Position numbers and translations under genes: made by a program. Below the pieces are notes generated by a model. The model searched no databases, was not told the origin of the DNA, and worked only from the letters and a program-made list of their open reading frames with translations. Shown in pieces: positions 33,816 through 43,359 of a DNA stretch of 64,000 nt. Positions within the stretch are counted from its first letter, which is position 1. Each line of letters begins with the position of its first letter. Source of the DNA: Collimonas arenae. Its GTDB lineage: Bacteria; Pseudomonadota; Gammaproteobacteria; Burkholderiales; Burkholderiaceae_D. Where the stretch lies: NCBI RefSeq assembly GCF_000786695.1, contig NZ_CP009962.1, forward strand, positions 2,976,001 to 3,040,000, given 5' to 3'.

Positions 33816-35036
33816 ATGGACGCCATCCAGCTCTCGTTACCGGCGGCGCGCGCCCTGCAACTGGCGGCGCAAGGCTTGCTGAATCCTCCGCGCAGGAAAG
33901 CCGTCAAACAGGACGTTCTGGCTACCATTCGCCAGATGGGCGTCTTGCAAATCGACACTATCCATGTGGTGGCGCGCAGTCCTTACCTAGTGCTGTGGAG
34001 CCGGCTCGGCAGTTATCCGCAGAGCTGGCTGGAAGAGTTGCTGGAAGAACGTCAATTGTTCGAATACTGGGCGCATGAAGCCAGTTTCCTGCCGATAGAG
34101 GATTACGGCCTGTTCCGGCACCGCATGATCGATCCCGGCTCCATGGGCTGGAAGTATTCGGCCAAATGGATGCATGAACATCGCGCCACTATTGAGAAGC
34201 TGCTGGAACACATCCGCGACAACGGGCCGGTGCGCTCGGCGGATTTCAAGCGCACCGACGGCAAAGGCGGCGGCTGGTGGGAATGGAAACCGGAGAAGCG
34301 TTCGCTCGAAGTCTTGTTCACCGCCGGCAGGCTGATGATCGCCAAGCGCCACAACTTTCATCGGATTTACGACCTGGCCGAACGTATCTTGCCGGACTGG
34401 GACGATGCCCGCATGCCCTCCAACGACGATACCCAGCGCACTCTGCTGCTCAAGGCCGTGCAAGCACTGGGCTTGGCCAAAGCCAACTGGATGGGGGATT
34501 ATTTCCGCACCGCCAAGAGCCGTCCTAACCCGGATCCGGAAACCCTGGTGGCAGATGGCAGCTTGCTTCGGGCTAGCGTGGAAGGCTGGCAGCAGCCGGT
34601 TTATATACATCCGGCGCATCGGGAATTAGCCCTGGCCGCCGCTGCGGGCCAGCTGAAGCCAACCACCACCAGCCTGCTCTCGCCTTTCGATCCGCTGGTA
34701 TGGGACCGCAAGCGCGCGCTGGAACTGTTTAATTTCGATTACCGGCTGGAGTGCTATACACCCGCGGCCAAGCGCAGCTACGGTTATTTCACGCTGCCGA
34801 TCCTGCATCGCGGCGCGCTAGCCGGGCGGCTTGATGCCAAAGCCCATCGCAGCGAAGGCATCTTCGAGGTCAAGGCGCTGTACCTGGAAGCCGATACGCG
34901 CCAGACCCAAAGGCTCGCCACCGAACTGGCCGCAACTCTGCAACGTTTCGCCGATTGGCATGGCACCCCGCAGGTAGTCATCAACAAATGCACGCCACGT
35001 ACGTTTCGCAACATGCTGAAAGCGGCTCTGGCCTGA
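33816..35036 (+). CDS. AlkZ/YcaQ-like DNA glycosylase with winged-helix domains
   Basis: 406 residues. It matches the HTH_42/YcaQ family: MGVLQIDTIHVVARSPYLVL carries the catalytic Q-x-D motif, WAHEASFLPIEDYGLFRHRM is a second conserved block, and LLSPFDPLVWDRKRALELFN with LECYTPAAKRSYGYFTLPIL a third. Relatives unhook interstrand DNA crosslinks and alkylated bases, sometimes as self-protection in producers of genotoxic metabolites. The start lies 6 bp after the DyP gene, so both may be co-transcribed in an oxidative or DNA stress operon; this is inference. Confidence 0.88.
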   Translation: MDAIQLSLPAARALQLAAQGLLNPPRRKAVKQDVLATIRQMGVLQIDTIHVVARSPYLVLWSRLGSYPQSWLEELLEERQLFEYWAHEASFLPIEDYGLFRHRMIDPGSMGWKYSAKWMHEHRATIEKLLEHIRDNGPVRSADFKRTDGKGGGWWEWKPEKRSLEVLFTAGRLMIAKRHNFHRIYDLAERILPDWDDARMPSNDDTQRTLLLKAVQALGLAKANWMGDYFRTAKSRPNPDPETLVADGSLLRASVEGWQQPVYIHPAHRELALAAAAGQLKPTTTSLLSPFDPLVWDRKRALELFNFDYRLECYTPAAKRSYGYFTLPILHRGALAGRLDAKAHRSEGIFEVKALYLEADTRQTQRLATELAATLQRFADWHGTPQVVINKCTPRTFRNMLKAALA

Positions 35037-35049
35037 ATCTCACTCTCTG

Positions 35050-37875
35050 CTACCAACCGGTGTTGAGCAGACTCTTATCGGCACCGAGGCCAAAGGCCTC
35101 GGGCCGGCCGATGCCGTAACCTTGGGCAAAATCGACGCCGATTTCGGTCAGCGTACCGATAATCCGCTCATTGACGGCAAATTCGGCAATCGTTTGCTTG
35201 CCCATCAGATGGCCGATCTTGTTGATCGCCTCCACCATCGCATAGTCGGTCGGACTGTTCAGCATGTCTTTTACGAAACCGCCGTCGATCTTGATGAAGT
35301 CGACAGGCAGGTTTTTCAGGTAGGCAAACGACGACATGCCGGCGCCAAAGTCATCCAGTGCAAAGCGATAACCCATGCTTCTCAGTTCCTGGATAAAGTG
35401 CGCGGCCTTGGCAAAATTGGCAATGGCGCTAGTTTCGGTAATTTCAAAGCAGATGATTTCAGGTGTGATGCCAAATTTCACTTGCTGCTCCTGCACGAAA
35501 TGCAGGAAGTTATTGTCGCCTATGCTGGTGCCTGAAAGATTGATGGCGCAAGTTTGTATATCCAGCCCCCGCCCTTGTTTTTTCATCTTGGCGAGGGTGG
35601 CGAACACGGTGGCGACTACCCAGCGGTCGATGGCTGGCATCAGGTTATAACGTTCTGCGGCAGGAATGAAGACCATCGGCAACACCAGGTTGTCATCCTT
35701 GTCCAGCATCCGCAGCAAGATCTCAAAATGCACACCGTGGCTGGTTTTTTGGCCCAAGGCCACGATTTCTTGCGAGAACAGGCAGAATCGTTCATGAGTG
35801 AGGGCTTCGTTGATACGGGTGATCCATTCCATCTCTCCATGCCGTATCGACAGCTCGCTGTCGTCCAGGCGGTACTCATGCACCCGGTTGCGGCCCTTTT
35901 CCTTGGCCAGGTAACAGGCAGCATCGACCGCACTCATGATCTGGCCCAGAGTATGCATTTCCCCGGCCATGTTGATCAAGCCGATGCTGACGCCGATAGA
36001 GAACGGTTTGTTAGACCAGACAAACTGAAAATCGGCGACCGTTTGCCGCAATCCCTCAGCAATTCGTAGCGAATGCTCAACCGGGCAATTTTCCAGCAGC
36101 ACGCCGAATTCGTCGCCGCCCAGGCGAGCGATGGTGTCGGTATCGCGCAAACGCTGCTTCAGCAACACGCTTACCTGTCGGATGAGCTCGTCGCCGGCGG
36201 CATGGCCGCACGTGTCGTTGACCACCTTGAACTGATCGAGATCCAGATACAGCACCGCGTGCTGGCGCTGCTGGTCGCGCGAGGTAATCATCGCCACGGT
36301 CAAGCGCCGCTCGAACTCGCGCCGGTTGATCAGGCCTGTAAGTTCATCGTGGCTAGCTTGGTAGGAAAGTTGCGCCGCATATTCCCTGTCCTTGCTGACG
36401 TCATGCAGTACCAGCACGGTGCCGATGGTCTCGCCGCTCAGGTTGCGGATAGGCTCGGCCGACAGATTGACAGCAACCTCGCTGCCGTCGTCGCAGACCA
36501 GTAACAGATTGGAAGCGTTATCAACCGGCATGCTGTTATCGAGAATCTGGTGAATCAAGTCCGGCACCCTGTTACCGGATGCTTCCCCCACCACATTCAG
36601 GATTTTTTCCAGCGGCAGGCCGCGCGCCGACGCCAACGTCCACCGGGTGAGTATTTCCGCAGTGGGGTTCAGATATTCGACCAGGCCGTCGGTGCTCAGC
36701 GTGATCACGGCTTCGCCAATCGACTCCAGCGTCACCTGGGCGCGTTCCTTGGCTGCATATAACTGCTCTTCGGACCGCTTGCGAGCGGTAATGTCGGTAA
36801 ATGAACCGGCCATGCGCACCGGCTTGCCGGCTGAATTGCTGGTGGACTGCGCGCAAGAGCGTACCCACCGCAACTCTCCCGATTTGGTGACCACACGGAA
36901 TTCAATGTCGCACGGTGAGTTATCGTGCAAATGCGAAGTCAGCTTGGCGCGCACCGCGTCCAGGTCCGAGGGGTAGATACAGTTAAGGAATTGCAACGGC
37001 GTCGGCTCGTCGTCTTCCAGGGTGTAGCCCAGCAATTCCTTCAGGCGCGGCGAATAGTAAATATTGTCGGCCTGGATATCCCAGTCCCACAAACCGTCGT
37101 TGCTACCCAGCATGGCCAACTGCAATCGTTCCTCGCTAATCTTCAACGCCTCCTTAAACTGATCGCTCTTGATCAAGATGAAACGGGAAATCCAGCTGCC
37201 AAAAATCATCAACGCAATAGCAATCGCCAGCGTTGCAAACAACAGCAAACGCTGGACGCTGCGCGAAGACTCACCCAAGCTGGCGGAAAAGCGCAATTCC
37301 AACGGCGTCAAACGGGCATCTATCTCGCGGATCCGGGCAATACTGGCGATCATCGCCACCGGATCAGGATTACCGGCGGCAATCGCCGTGTGCAAGCGGC
37401 TGGCCTCAAGGCTCAACTGCTGGATCAAGCCGTCGCCAATCTTCCAATTCGCCACCGGTTCGGCGAGCAGGCTGAAATTCTTGAAATTGCGGTACAGGCT
37501 GATGATGCCGTCGATATCGTCGGGATGATTACCACCCGCCAGGAAACCCTGACGCACCACCTCCATGTCCGGATTTGGCTTATCCAGTTCATCGCGGGCA
37601 CGCTGATCGCCCATCGGCACCGCAAGCGCCTTCAGGACTTTCTGGTAATCGGCGTCGCTCTGCGTGACGGCATATTGATTCAGATGGAATACCGCTTCCT
37701 TCTGCGCCTTCGACCAGAGGCTCTCGCCGCCGACAAAAGCCCGCACGGAAGACAGGATATTCATGCTGAACGCCAGTAATCCCACCATCAGGGCGACGAT
37801 GGCCAGAAAAGGCAAAATCACCTTAATCCAGCGCAAGCCGCCATCCAACGTCAAAAATTTCTTCAATCGCTGCAT
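35050..37875 (-). CDS. Membrane PAS-GGDEF-EAL cyclic di-GMP signalling protein
   Basis: 941 residues from the ATG at 37875 (GAGG upstream; a GTG codon precedes it). Two membrane segments (about 18-42 and 210-235) flank a periplasmic helical sensor. Then come two PAS domains (about 250-375 and 380-495; PAS3-like YYSPRLKELLGYTLEDDEPT), a GGDEF domain with intact RLGGDEF and an RxxD inhibitory site (RDTD), and an EAL domain in which EAL reads EIL (FEILLRM) but NLSG, EITET, DDFGAG and FIKID are kept. It can probably both make and degrade c-di-GMP. It converges with the AlkZ-like gene. Confidence 0.93.
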   Translation of the reverse strand: MQRLKKFLTLDGGLRWIKVILPFLAIVALMVGLLAFSMNILSSVRAFVGGESLWSKAQKEAVFHLNQYAVTQSDADYQKVLKALAVPMGDQRARDELDKPNPDMEVVRQGFLAGGNHPDDIDGIISLYRNFKNFSLLAEPVANWKIGDGLIQQLSLEASRLHTAIAAGNPDPVAMIASIARIREIDARLTPLELRFSASLGESSRSVQRLLLFATLAIAIALMIFGSWISRFILIKSDQFKEALKISEERLQLAMLGSNDGLWDWDIQADNIYYSPRLKELLGYTLEDDEPTPLQFLNCIYPSDLDAVRAKLTSHLHDNSPCDIEFRVVTKSGELRWVRSCAQSTSNSAGKPVRMAGSFTDITARKRSEEQLYAAKERAQVTLESIGEAVITLSTDGLVEYLNPTAEILTRWTLASARGLPLEKILNVVGEASGNRVPDLIHQILDNSMPVDNASNLLLVCDDGSEVAVNLSAEPIRNLSGETIGTVLVLHDVSKDREYAAQLSYQASHDELTGLINRREFERRLTVAMITSRDQQRQHAVLYLDLDQFKVVNDTCGHAAGDELIRQVSVLLKQRLRDTDTIARLGGDEFGVLLENCPVEHSLRIAEGLRQTVADFQFVWSNKPFSIGVSIGLINMAGEMHTLGQIMSAVDAACYLAKEKGRNRVHEYRLDDSELSIRHGEMEWITRINEALTHERFCLFSQEIVALGQKTSHGVHFEILLRMLDKDDNLVLPMVFIPAAERYNLMPAIDRWVVATVFATLAKMKKQGRGLDIQTCAINLSGTSIGDNNFLHFVQEQQVKFGITPEIICFEITETSAIANFAKAAHFIQELRSMGYRFALDDFGAGMSSFAYLKNLPVDFIKIDGGFVKDMLNSPTDYAMVEAINKIGHLMGKQTIAEFAVNERIIGTLTEIGVDFAQGYGIGRPEAFGLGADKSLLNTGW

Positions 37876-38218
37876 CACAAGACCTCGCTGTAACAGTTAC
37901 ACCGTCAGAAAGCTTTAGCGGAATTGGAGGTAGTGCAAAAAAAGAAACTACTTGAAACCTTGGTACGAATACCTCATCATACGACCAATAGTTTCCTTTT
38001 AGCAAGTTCATCCTGCGCTATCGTGAAATGCGTCAAACATGAGCCGGGTGTCCTGAGGTGTCCTGCAGTGTCCTTATGTACCGGCCGCCAAAAACGGCTA
38101 CAAAACAGGTACAAACCGTGGCTGGAAAAAACCTGCCGGCTAGCGCAAAATTGTCTGAACGTTACCTATATGCTCCGTGCTACCATCAGCGGTTTGCCAT
38201 CTTTCCCCTGATTTCCCC
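37876..38218. other. Divergent intergenic region, GGDEF-EAL gene / peptide synthetase gene
   Basis: 343 bp without a credible gene. It contains 2.5 tandem copies of a 10-bp unit (38049-38073, TGTCCTGAGG then TGTCCTGCAG then TGTCC) and TGTACC/GGTACA arms 26 bp apart just beyond. One-turn spacing of the 10-bp unit would suit a DNA-binding protein. No good promoter or Shine-Dalgarno sequence was found for the synthetase. Confidence 0.45.
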
Positions 38219-41200
38219 ATGACCCAGTCTTTACTCGTCGATAGTGTGGCCGCCAACAGTTTTTCTACCCACCCCGACATCTTGCATGGGGCTGCGCAAG
38301 CCGAACTGATACGCGATGAAGTACTGGCCGATCTGCTGGAGGCAACTGCCGCACGCCTGCCGCAGCAGACCGCCCTTATATTCGGCGAACGCAAGCTGAC
38401 CTATCAAGAACTCGACCAACGCGCGAACCTTGTGGCTTCCGCTCTGATCGGCGCCGGCGTCCTCCCCGGCCAGATCGTCGGACTGTGGTTACCGCGCGGC
38501 ATCGATCTGCTGGTCATGCAAGCCGGCATCGCCAAAGCCGGCGCCGCCTGGCTGCCGCTGGATGCCGATACGCCGGTCGAGCGTATCGCCGTCTGCCTGG
38601 AAGACGCCAATTCGCCGGGAATCGTCAGTTGCGAACAGTTTGCACCGCGCCTGGAAAATCTCAGTTGCAGCGTATGGACCGCCGAGCTGCTGCTGACGCC
38701 ATCCGCCGCGCCGTTATTGCGCCGTCAAAATGTACAGCGCAGCGATCCGGCTTATGTGATCTATACCTCGGGCTCCACCGGCAAGCCGAAAGGCATCGCC
38801 ATTACCCAAGGCGCCATCTGCCATTTCTTGCGCAGTGAGAATTCAGTGCTCGGCGTCAGCGACCGCGATCGTGTCTACCAGGGGTTTTCGGTTGCCTTCG
38901 ACATGTCGTTCGAAGAAATCTGGATCAGCTATCTGGTGGGTGCGACGCTCTGGATCGCACCGAAGGAAGTGGCGTCAGACCCTGAAGCCCTGCCACTGGC
39001 GCTGAGCGCCAACGGCGTCACCGTATTGCATGCAGTGCCGACCTTACTGGCCCTGTTCAATCAGGATGTACCGAGCTTGCGCATTATTAATCTGGGCGGT
39101 GAAATGTGCCCGGAATCGCTGGTCAGCCGGTGGGCCAAACCTGAAGCGGGCCGGCATATCTTCAACACCTACGGCCCGACCGAAGCCACCGTATCGGCCA
39201 GCCTGGCAGAACTACGCGCCAACGAACCGGTGACGATTGGCCGGCCCTTGCCCAATTACGGCCTGCTGGTCATCAATCCTGCCGTAGAAAAAGGCTTGAT
39301 CCTGCTGCCGCGCGGTGAAGTCGGCGAATTGTGCATCACCGGCCCCGGCGTCGCTGAAGGCTATCTGGGGCGCCCCGAGCTGACTGCAGAAAAATTCCTG
39401 CCCAACCCGTGGTCAAGCGGCGCCCATGATCGCCGTTTGTACCGCACCGGCGACCTGGCGCGGATCGAAACCGATGGCCGGGTCCAGTGCCTGGGCCGCA
39501 CTGACGACCAGGTAAAGATTCGCGGCTTCCGGGTCGAACTGGGCGAAATCGAGGAAGTCCTGGCACGCCAGCCCGGCGTCGGCACCGTAGCTGTGGTGCT
39601 GCGCCAGGAAGACGGCATCGACCAGCTGATCGCATTCATCGTGCCGGAAAGCGGCGCTGAAGTAGCGCCAGCGGCCTTGCGCACTGCCCTCGGCGAACGC
39701 TTGCCGCCCTACATGGTCCCCGGCTTCTTTGAACCCATGACGGAAATGCCGCGCCTGACATCTGGCAAGATCGACCGCAAGGCACTTAAAGCACGGCCTT
39801 TGGCGGCACCGCTTGCAGGAAGCGCAGGCGTCGGTTCGGATAATGCAGAAACGCCTGCTGAAGTAGCGTTGTTCGCGGCATTGAACAAATTATTCCCGGG
39901 CCAGCCGATCCAACGCAGCGCCGATTTCTTTAACGACCTCGGCGGCCATTCGTTGTTCGCAGCCAAACTCGCCTCCGCCTTGCGCGCCGATCCGGCTTTC
40001 GCCCATGTGACGGTGCGCGACATCTACATGAACCGCACCATTGGCCGTATCGCCCAGGTGCTGGCGGAGCCGCCGGCCGCCAGCATCGGCGTCGATACCA
40101 GCTGGAGCGCGCCGTCGGACTGGAAACGCTGGATATGTGGCGCGGCGCAGGCCGCTGCCGTGCCATGGCTGGTGGCGATGCGCATGATGCAATGGCTGGC
40201 GCCGTTCTTTACCTATCACTTCTTCACCGGCGACCCGGGCGATTCCATCGCACTTGCAATTGTGGTCTCGGTCGGCGTCTTCCTGCTGGCGACCTTATTC
40301 GAATTCGGTATCGCGATCGCCGCCAAATGGCTGATCGCAGGACGCCTGAAACCCGGCCGCTATCCGCTCTGGGGCCTGACCTACTACCGCTGGTGGCTGA
40401 CGGACCGGCTGATTGAAGCAGCGCCGGCCTATCTGCTGAGCGGCTCGTCAATATATAGCTGGTGGCTGAGAGCTCTGGGCGCGAAGATCGGCGCGGAAGT
40501 CATCATCGGCTCCATGACCTTGCGAGCCCACGACTTGCTGGTGATCGAAGACGGCGTCAGTGTCGGCAATGCCGTCAACTTCGAAAACGCCCGGGTCGAA
40601 CATGGCGAGCTGCTGCTCGGCACCATCGTGCTGGAACGCGAAAGCTGTGTCGGCTCCTACGTGGTATTGGAAGGCAATACGCGGGTCGGCGCCTTCGGCC
40701 ATCTGGAAGGCCAGACTGCCCTGAGCGAAGGCCAGGCAGTCCCAGCCAACCGCATCTGGACCGGTTCGCCGGCGCGTGACATCGGTGCTTTTGATCCGGT
40801 GACTAAACCAGCACGGCCGCCGGTTTCGCGGCGTCGCCAAATGAGCGAATCGGCGTTTTTCCTGTTCGGCGCGCTGTTGATCACCACCTTGTTCTTCATG
40901 CCGGTCTTCCCCAGCTTCATCCTGATCGACTGGCTGGACGACACCGATAAATACCCTTGGCTGCAAAGTAATACGGTGGCATTCCAGTTGACCAAATATT
41001 TTGTGCTGGCGTTTCCGGCGACCGCTATCCTGATTGTCTGCACCGCCCTGCTCTCGGCCGGCATCCGCTGGAGCCTGCTGCCGCGCATGCGAGCCGGCAG
41101 CTGGCCGGTACGCAGCAATGTGTACTGCAGCAAATGGCTGGTCAACCAGATCCAGGAATCGAGCCTGAGTGTGTTGCACGGCGTCTATGCAACAGTGTAC

Positions 41201-42265
41201 GCGCCGCTCTGGTATCGTCTGCTGGGCGCAAAAATCGGCCGTCACGCCGAGATCTCGACCGCGCTCGGCGTGGTGCCGGACATGCTGACCCTTGGCGACG
41301 ACACATTTATCGCCGATGCCGTCCTGCTGGGCGACGAACAGATCGACGGCGGCTGGATCACCATGAAACCCACCGTGATTTCACGCCGCAGTTTTGTCGG
41401 CAACGGCGCTTACGTACCCGATGGCACCATCTTGCCGGAAAACGTTCTGATCGGCGTCCACTCGCGGGTACCGGACAACGGCAAGATGCAGCCGGGCGAT
41501 ACCTGGCTCGGTTCGCCGCCTATCAACTTACCGGCGCGCGAAGAAACCAGCGGTTTCCCGGAACACCTGACATTCCGTCCTTCCCGCAGACGACGTCTGG
41601 GACGCTCCCTGGTCGAGGGTTTCCGCATCGTCTCGCCGCATGCGATCGTGATCGCGGTCGGCTATACCGTGGTGCTGAACCTGATGCCGCTGGCCGGCGC
41701 CGGCCAATGGGGCGAAGTCATCTCTTTGCTGACCACTGCCGGCCTGTCCTACGGCATCGGCACCTTTATCTTTATCGCAGGGCTCAAATGGCTGCTGCTG
41801 GGACGCTACAAAAAACGCAGCGTGCCGATGTGGACGCCATTCGTCTGGCTGTCGGAAGGCGTCACCAATCTGTATGAAGGGATTGCGATACCGAATTTCA
41901 TGAATTATCTACGCGGTACGCCATGGCTGCCGTTGGCGTTCAACCTGCTTGGCTGCCGTATCGGCCGTGGGGTCTACATGAACACGACCGACATTACCGA
42001 ATTCGATTGCGTCAGCATCGGCGACTACAGCGAACTGAATGCCCAGGCTTGCCCGCAGACCCATCTGTTCGAAGACCGGGTCATGAAAATCGACCACGTC
42101 ACTATCGGCAGCCGCGTCTACATGGGACCGCGCAGCTTCGTGCTGTATGGCGCCACAGTGGGCGATAACGCTAAACTGGGCGCCTTGACCCTGGTAATGA
42201 AAGGCGAATCGATTCCGGCCGAGTCAAACTGGCGCGGCTGCCCGGCAGCGCCAGCCCGCGCCTGA
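38219..42265 (+). CDS. Pls/PosA-type membrane-bound nonribosomal peptide synthetase
   Basis: 1348 residues from the ATG at 38219; an ATG 14 codons upstream is also open, and neither has a clear ribosome binding site. Adenylation domain at about 35-545 (YTSGSTGKPKG, FNTYGPTEATV, YRTGDLARIETDGRV, GKIDRKALK), then a carrier domain (about 560-635; DLGGHSLFAAKL, phosphopantetheine Ser). There is no standard condensation or thioesterase domain. Instead, three pairs of membrane helices alternate with three hexapeptide left-handed helix domains, the architecture of epsilon-poly-L-lysine synthetase (Pls). Such enzymes link one amino acid into short chains at the membrane. Residues at the substrate-code positions suggest a cationic amino acid, but the product is unknown. 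Confidence 0.9.
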   Translation: MTQSLLVDSVAANSFSTHPDILHGAAQAELIRDEVLADLLEATAARLPQQTALIFGERKLTYQELDQRANLVASALIGAGVLPGQIVGLWLPRGIDLLVMQAGIAKAGAAWLPLDADTPVERIAVCLEDANSPGIVSCEQFAPRLENLSCSVWTAELLLTPSAAPLLRRQNVQRSDPAYVIYTSGSTGKPKGIAITQGAICHFLRSENSVLGVSDRDRVYQGFSVAFDMSFEEIWISYLVGATLWIAPKEVASDPEALPLALSANGVTVLHAVPTLLALFNQDVPSLRIINLGGEMCPESLVSRWAKPEAGRHIFNTYGPTEATVSASLAELRANEPVTIGRPLPNYGLLVINPAVEKGLILLPRGEVGELCITGPGVAEGYLGRPELTAEKFLPNPWSSGAHDRRLYRTGDLARIETDGRVQCLGRTDDQVKIRGFRVELGEIEEVLARQPGVGTVAVVLRQEDGIDQLIAFIVPESGAEVAPAALRTALGERLPPYMVPGFFEPMTEMPRLTSGKIDRKALKARPLAAPLAGSAGVGSDNAETPAEVALFAALNKLFPGQPIQRSADFFNDLGGHSLFAAKLASALRADPAFAHVTVRDIYMNRTIGRIAQVLAEPPAASIGVDTSWSAPSDWKRWICGAAQAAAVPWLVAMRMMQWLAPFFTYHFFTGDPGDSIALAIVVSVGVFLLATLFEFGIAIAAKWLIAGRLKPGRYPLWGLTYYRWWLTDRLIEAAPAYLLSGSSIYSWWLRALGAKIGAEVIIGSMTLRAHDLLVIEDGVSVGNAVNFENARVEHGELLLGTIVLERESCVGSYVVLEGNTRVGAFGHLEGQTALSEGQAVPANRIWTGSPARDIGAFDPVTKPARPPVSRRRQMSESAFFLFGALLITTLFFMPVFPSFILIDWLDDTDKYPWLQSNTVAFQLTKYFVLAFPATAILIVCTALLSAGIRWSLLPRMRAGSWPVRSNVYCSKWLVNQIQESSLSVLHGVYATVYAPLWYRLLGAKIGRHAEISTALGVVPDMLTLGDDTFIADAVLLGDEQIDGGWITMKPTVISRRSFVGNGAYVPDGTILPENVLIGVHSRVPDNGKMQPGDTWLGSPPINLPAREETSGFPEHLTFRPSRRRRLGRSLVEGFRIVSPHAIVIAVGYTVVLNLMPLAGAGQWGEVISLLTTAGLSYGIGTFIFIAGLKWLLLGRYKKRSVPMWTPFVWLSEGVTNLYEGIAIPNFMNYLRGTPWLPLAFNLLGCRIGRGVYMNTTDITEFDCVSIGDYSELNAQACPQTHLFEDRVMKIDHVTIGSRVYMGPRSFVLYGATVGDNAKLGALTLVMKGESIPAESNWRGCPAAPARA

Positions 42266-42284
42266 CAATCTGAAGGGTAATCTT

Positions 42285-42833
42285 ATGCAAATACGCCAAG
42301 CCGCTATCAGTGATTACCCCAAGATCGTCAAGCTGCAACTGGAAAATACGCCGGGACAACTGAGCGATGCCGAAAAACTGCAAGGTTTTGTGGTCTCCGA
42401 CATGGATGAGCAGCAATTTGCTGCGATCAATCAGGCGCTGGGAATCCTGGTGGCCATGGATGGTGACCAGTTGGCGGGCTTTGTTTGCATGGTGCCGCTT
42501 GCAATGCAGCCGCGCCATCCAGTGGTAGACGCCATGCTGGCTACCTTTGCCAATCAGCAGTTTGATGGCAAGACGCTGCTGCAACAACGCGTGTTTGTGT
42601 ATGGCCCGGTGTGTATCGGCAAACAATGGCGCGGCCAAGGGGTTTTGCAAAAGCTGTTTGCCGCCGTGAAGGCGCATACCTGTGCGGACTACGATCTCGG
42701 CGCAGCATTTATCGACGATCGCAATCCGCATTCGCTGGCAGCGCATGTGCAGGGCTTGAAAATGACGGCGCTGAAACCGTTCAGCTGCAAGGAGCAAAAC
42801 TACCAGCTGGTGGTTTTTCCCACTACAACGTAA
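42285..42833 (+). CDS. GNAT-family N-acetyltransferase
   Basis: 182 residues. The GNAT motif A is FVYGPVCIGKQWRGQGVLQK (acetyl-CoA pyrophosphate loop R-G-Q-G). The N-terminus (IRQAAISDYPKIVKLQLENT) is typical of the family. AAGGG precedes the ATG. It begins 19 bp after the peptide synthetase stop codon and is surely co-transcribed. It may acetylate the amines of the synthetase product, as tailoring or self-protection, or a precursor amino acid. This role is inference from position only. Confidence 0.85.
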   Translation: MQIRQAAISDYPKIVKLQLENTPGQLSDAEKLQGFVVSDMDEQQFAAINQALGILVAMDGDQLAGFVCMVPLAMQPRHPVVDAMLATFANQQFDGKTLLQQRVFVYGPVCIGKQWRGQGVLQKLFAAVKAHTCADYDLGAAFIDDRNPHSLAAHVQGLKMTALKPFSCKEQNYQLVVFPTTT

Positions 42834-43012
42834 TAGATTTGGGCGGCCCCATACCGGGCTATGTCGCCTCACCCCGATTCGTCATGCCAATACGCTCAGG
42901 GTTGCGCTTGTTCGCGTTCTCGTAGCAATCGCTCCAGCAGGAGGTGCATGCATGCCACGGCGCTCCAGCGTATCAGCTTCCTCACCCAGTGCACGAAACG
43001 GCTCCGGAAAAC

Positions 43013-43049
43013 AAAAAAACCGCATAAACAATGATGTTTATGCGGTTTC
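43013..43049 (-). terminator. Rho-independent terminator of tRNA-Leu
   Basis: On the minus strand AAACCGCATAAAC and GTTTATGCGGTTT form a 13-bp stem around a short loop, followed by a run of T residues. It lies 25 bp after the tRNA 3' end. Confidence 0.9.
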
Positions 43050-43073
43050 TCTACACTTCTCACACCAGTTTCC

Positions 43074-43158
43074 TGGTGCCCACGGAGGGACTCGAACCCC
43101 CACACCTTGCGGCACATGGACCTGAACCATGCGCGTCTACCAATTCCGCCACGTGGGC
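43074..43158 (-). tRNA. tRNA-Leu (anticodon CAG)
   Basis: Read on the minus strand: acceptor GCCCACG pairs with CGTGGGC, the D arm has GCGGAATTGGTAGACGC, the anticodon loop is TTCAGGT (CAG), a long variable arm (GTGCCGCAAGGTGT) marks a class II tRNA, the T arm is GGGGGTTCGAGTCCC, and the 3' CCA is encoded. It decodes CUG, the major leucine codon in GC-rich genomes. Confidence 0.97.
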
Positions 43159-43203
43159 CGTAATGCGAAGCCCAGTAAGGCTTGCTGCAATCGCGAAGAC
43201 AGA

Positions 43204-43233
43204 ATAATAAGGCAACACGATAGCTTTGGTCAA
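43204..43233 (-). promoter_or_regulatory. Sigma-70-type promoter of tRNA-Leu
   Basis: On the minus strand TTGACC (43233-43228) and TATTAT (43209-43204) are separated by 18 bp, about 45 bp upstream of the tRNA 5' end. Good match to the consensus and well placed. Confidence 0.7.
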
Positions 43234-43359
43234 TCAAAGTTTGCAACTTTATTTGAGTTCAGCAATAAAACAATTGAATAATTGGGGTCAGAGTCGAATT
43301 ATTTGATCTAATCGCCGCGAGCCTTGCTCTGCTGTCGCATTCCATCATAAAACAAGAAA

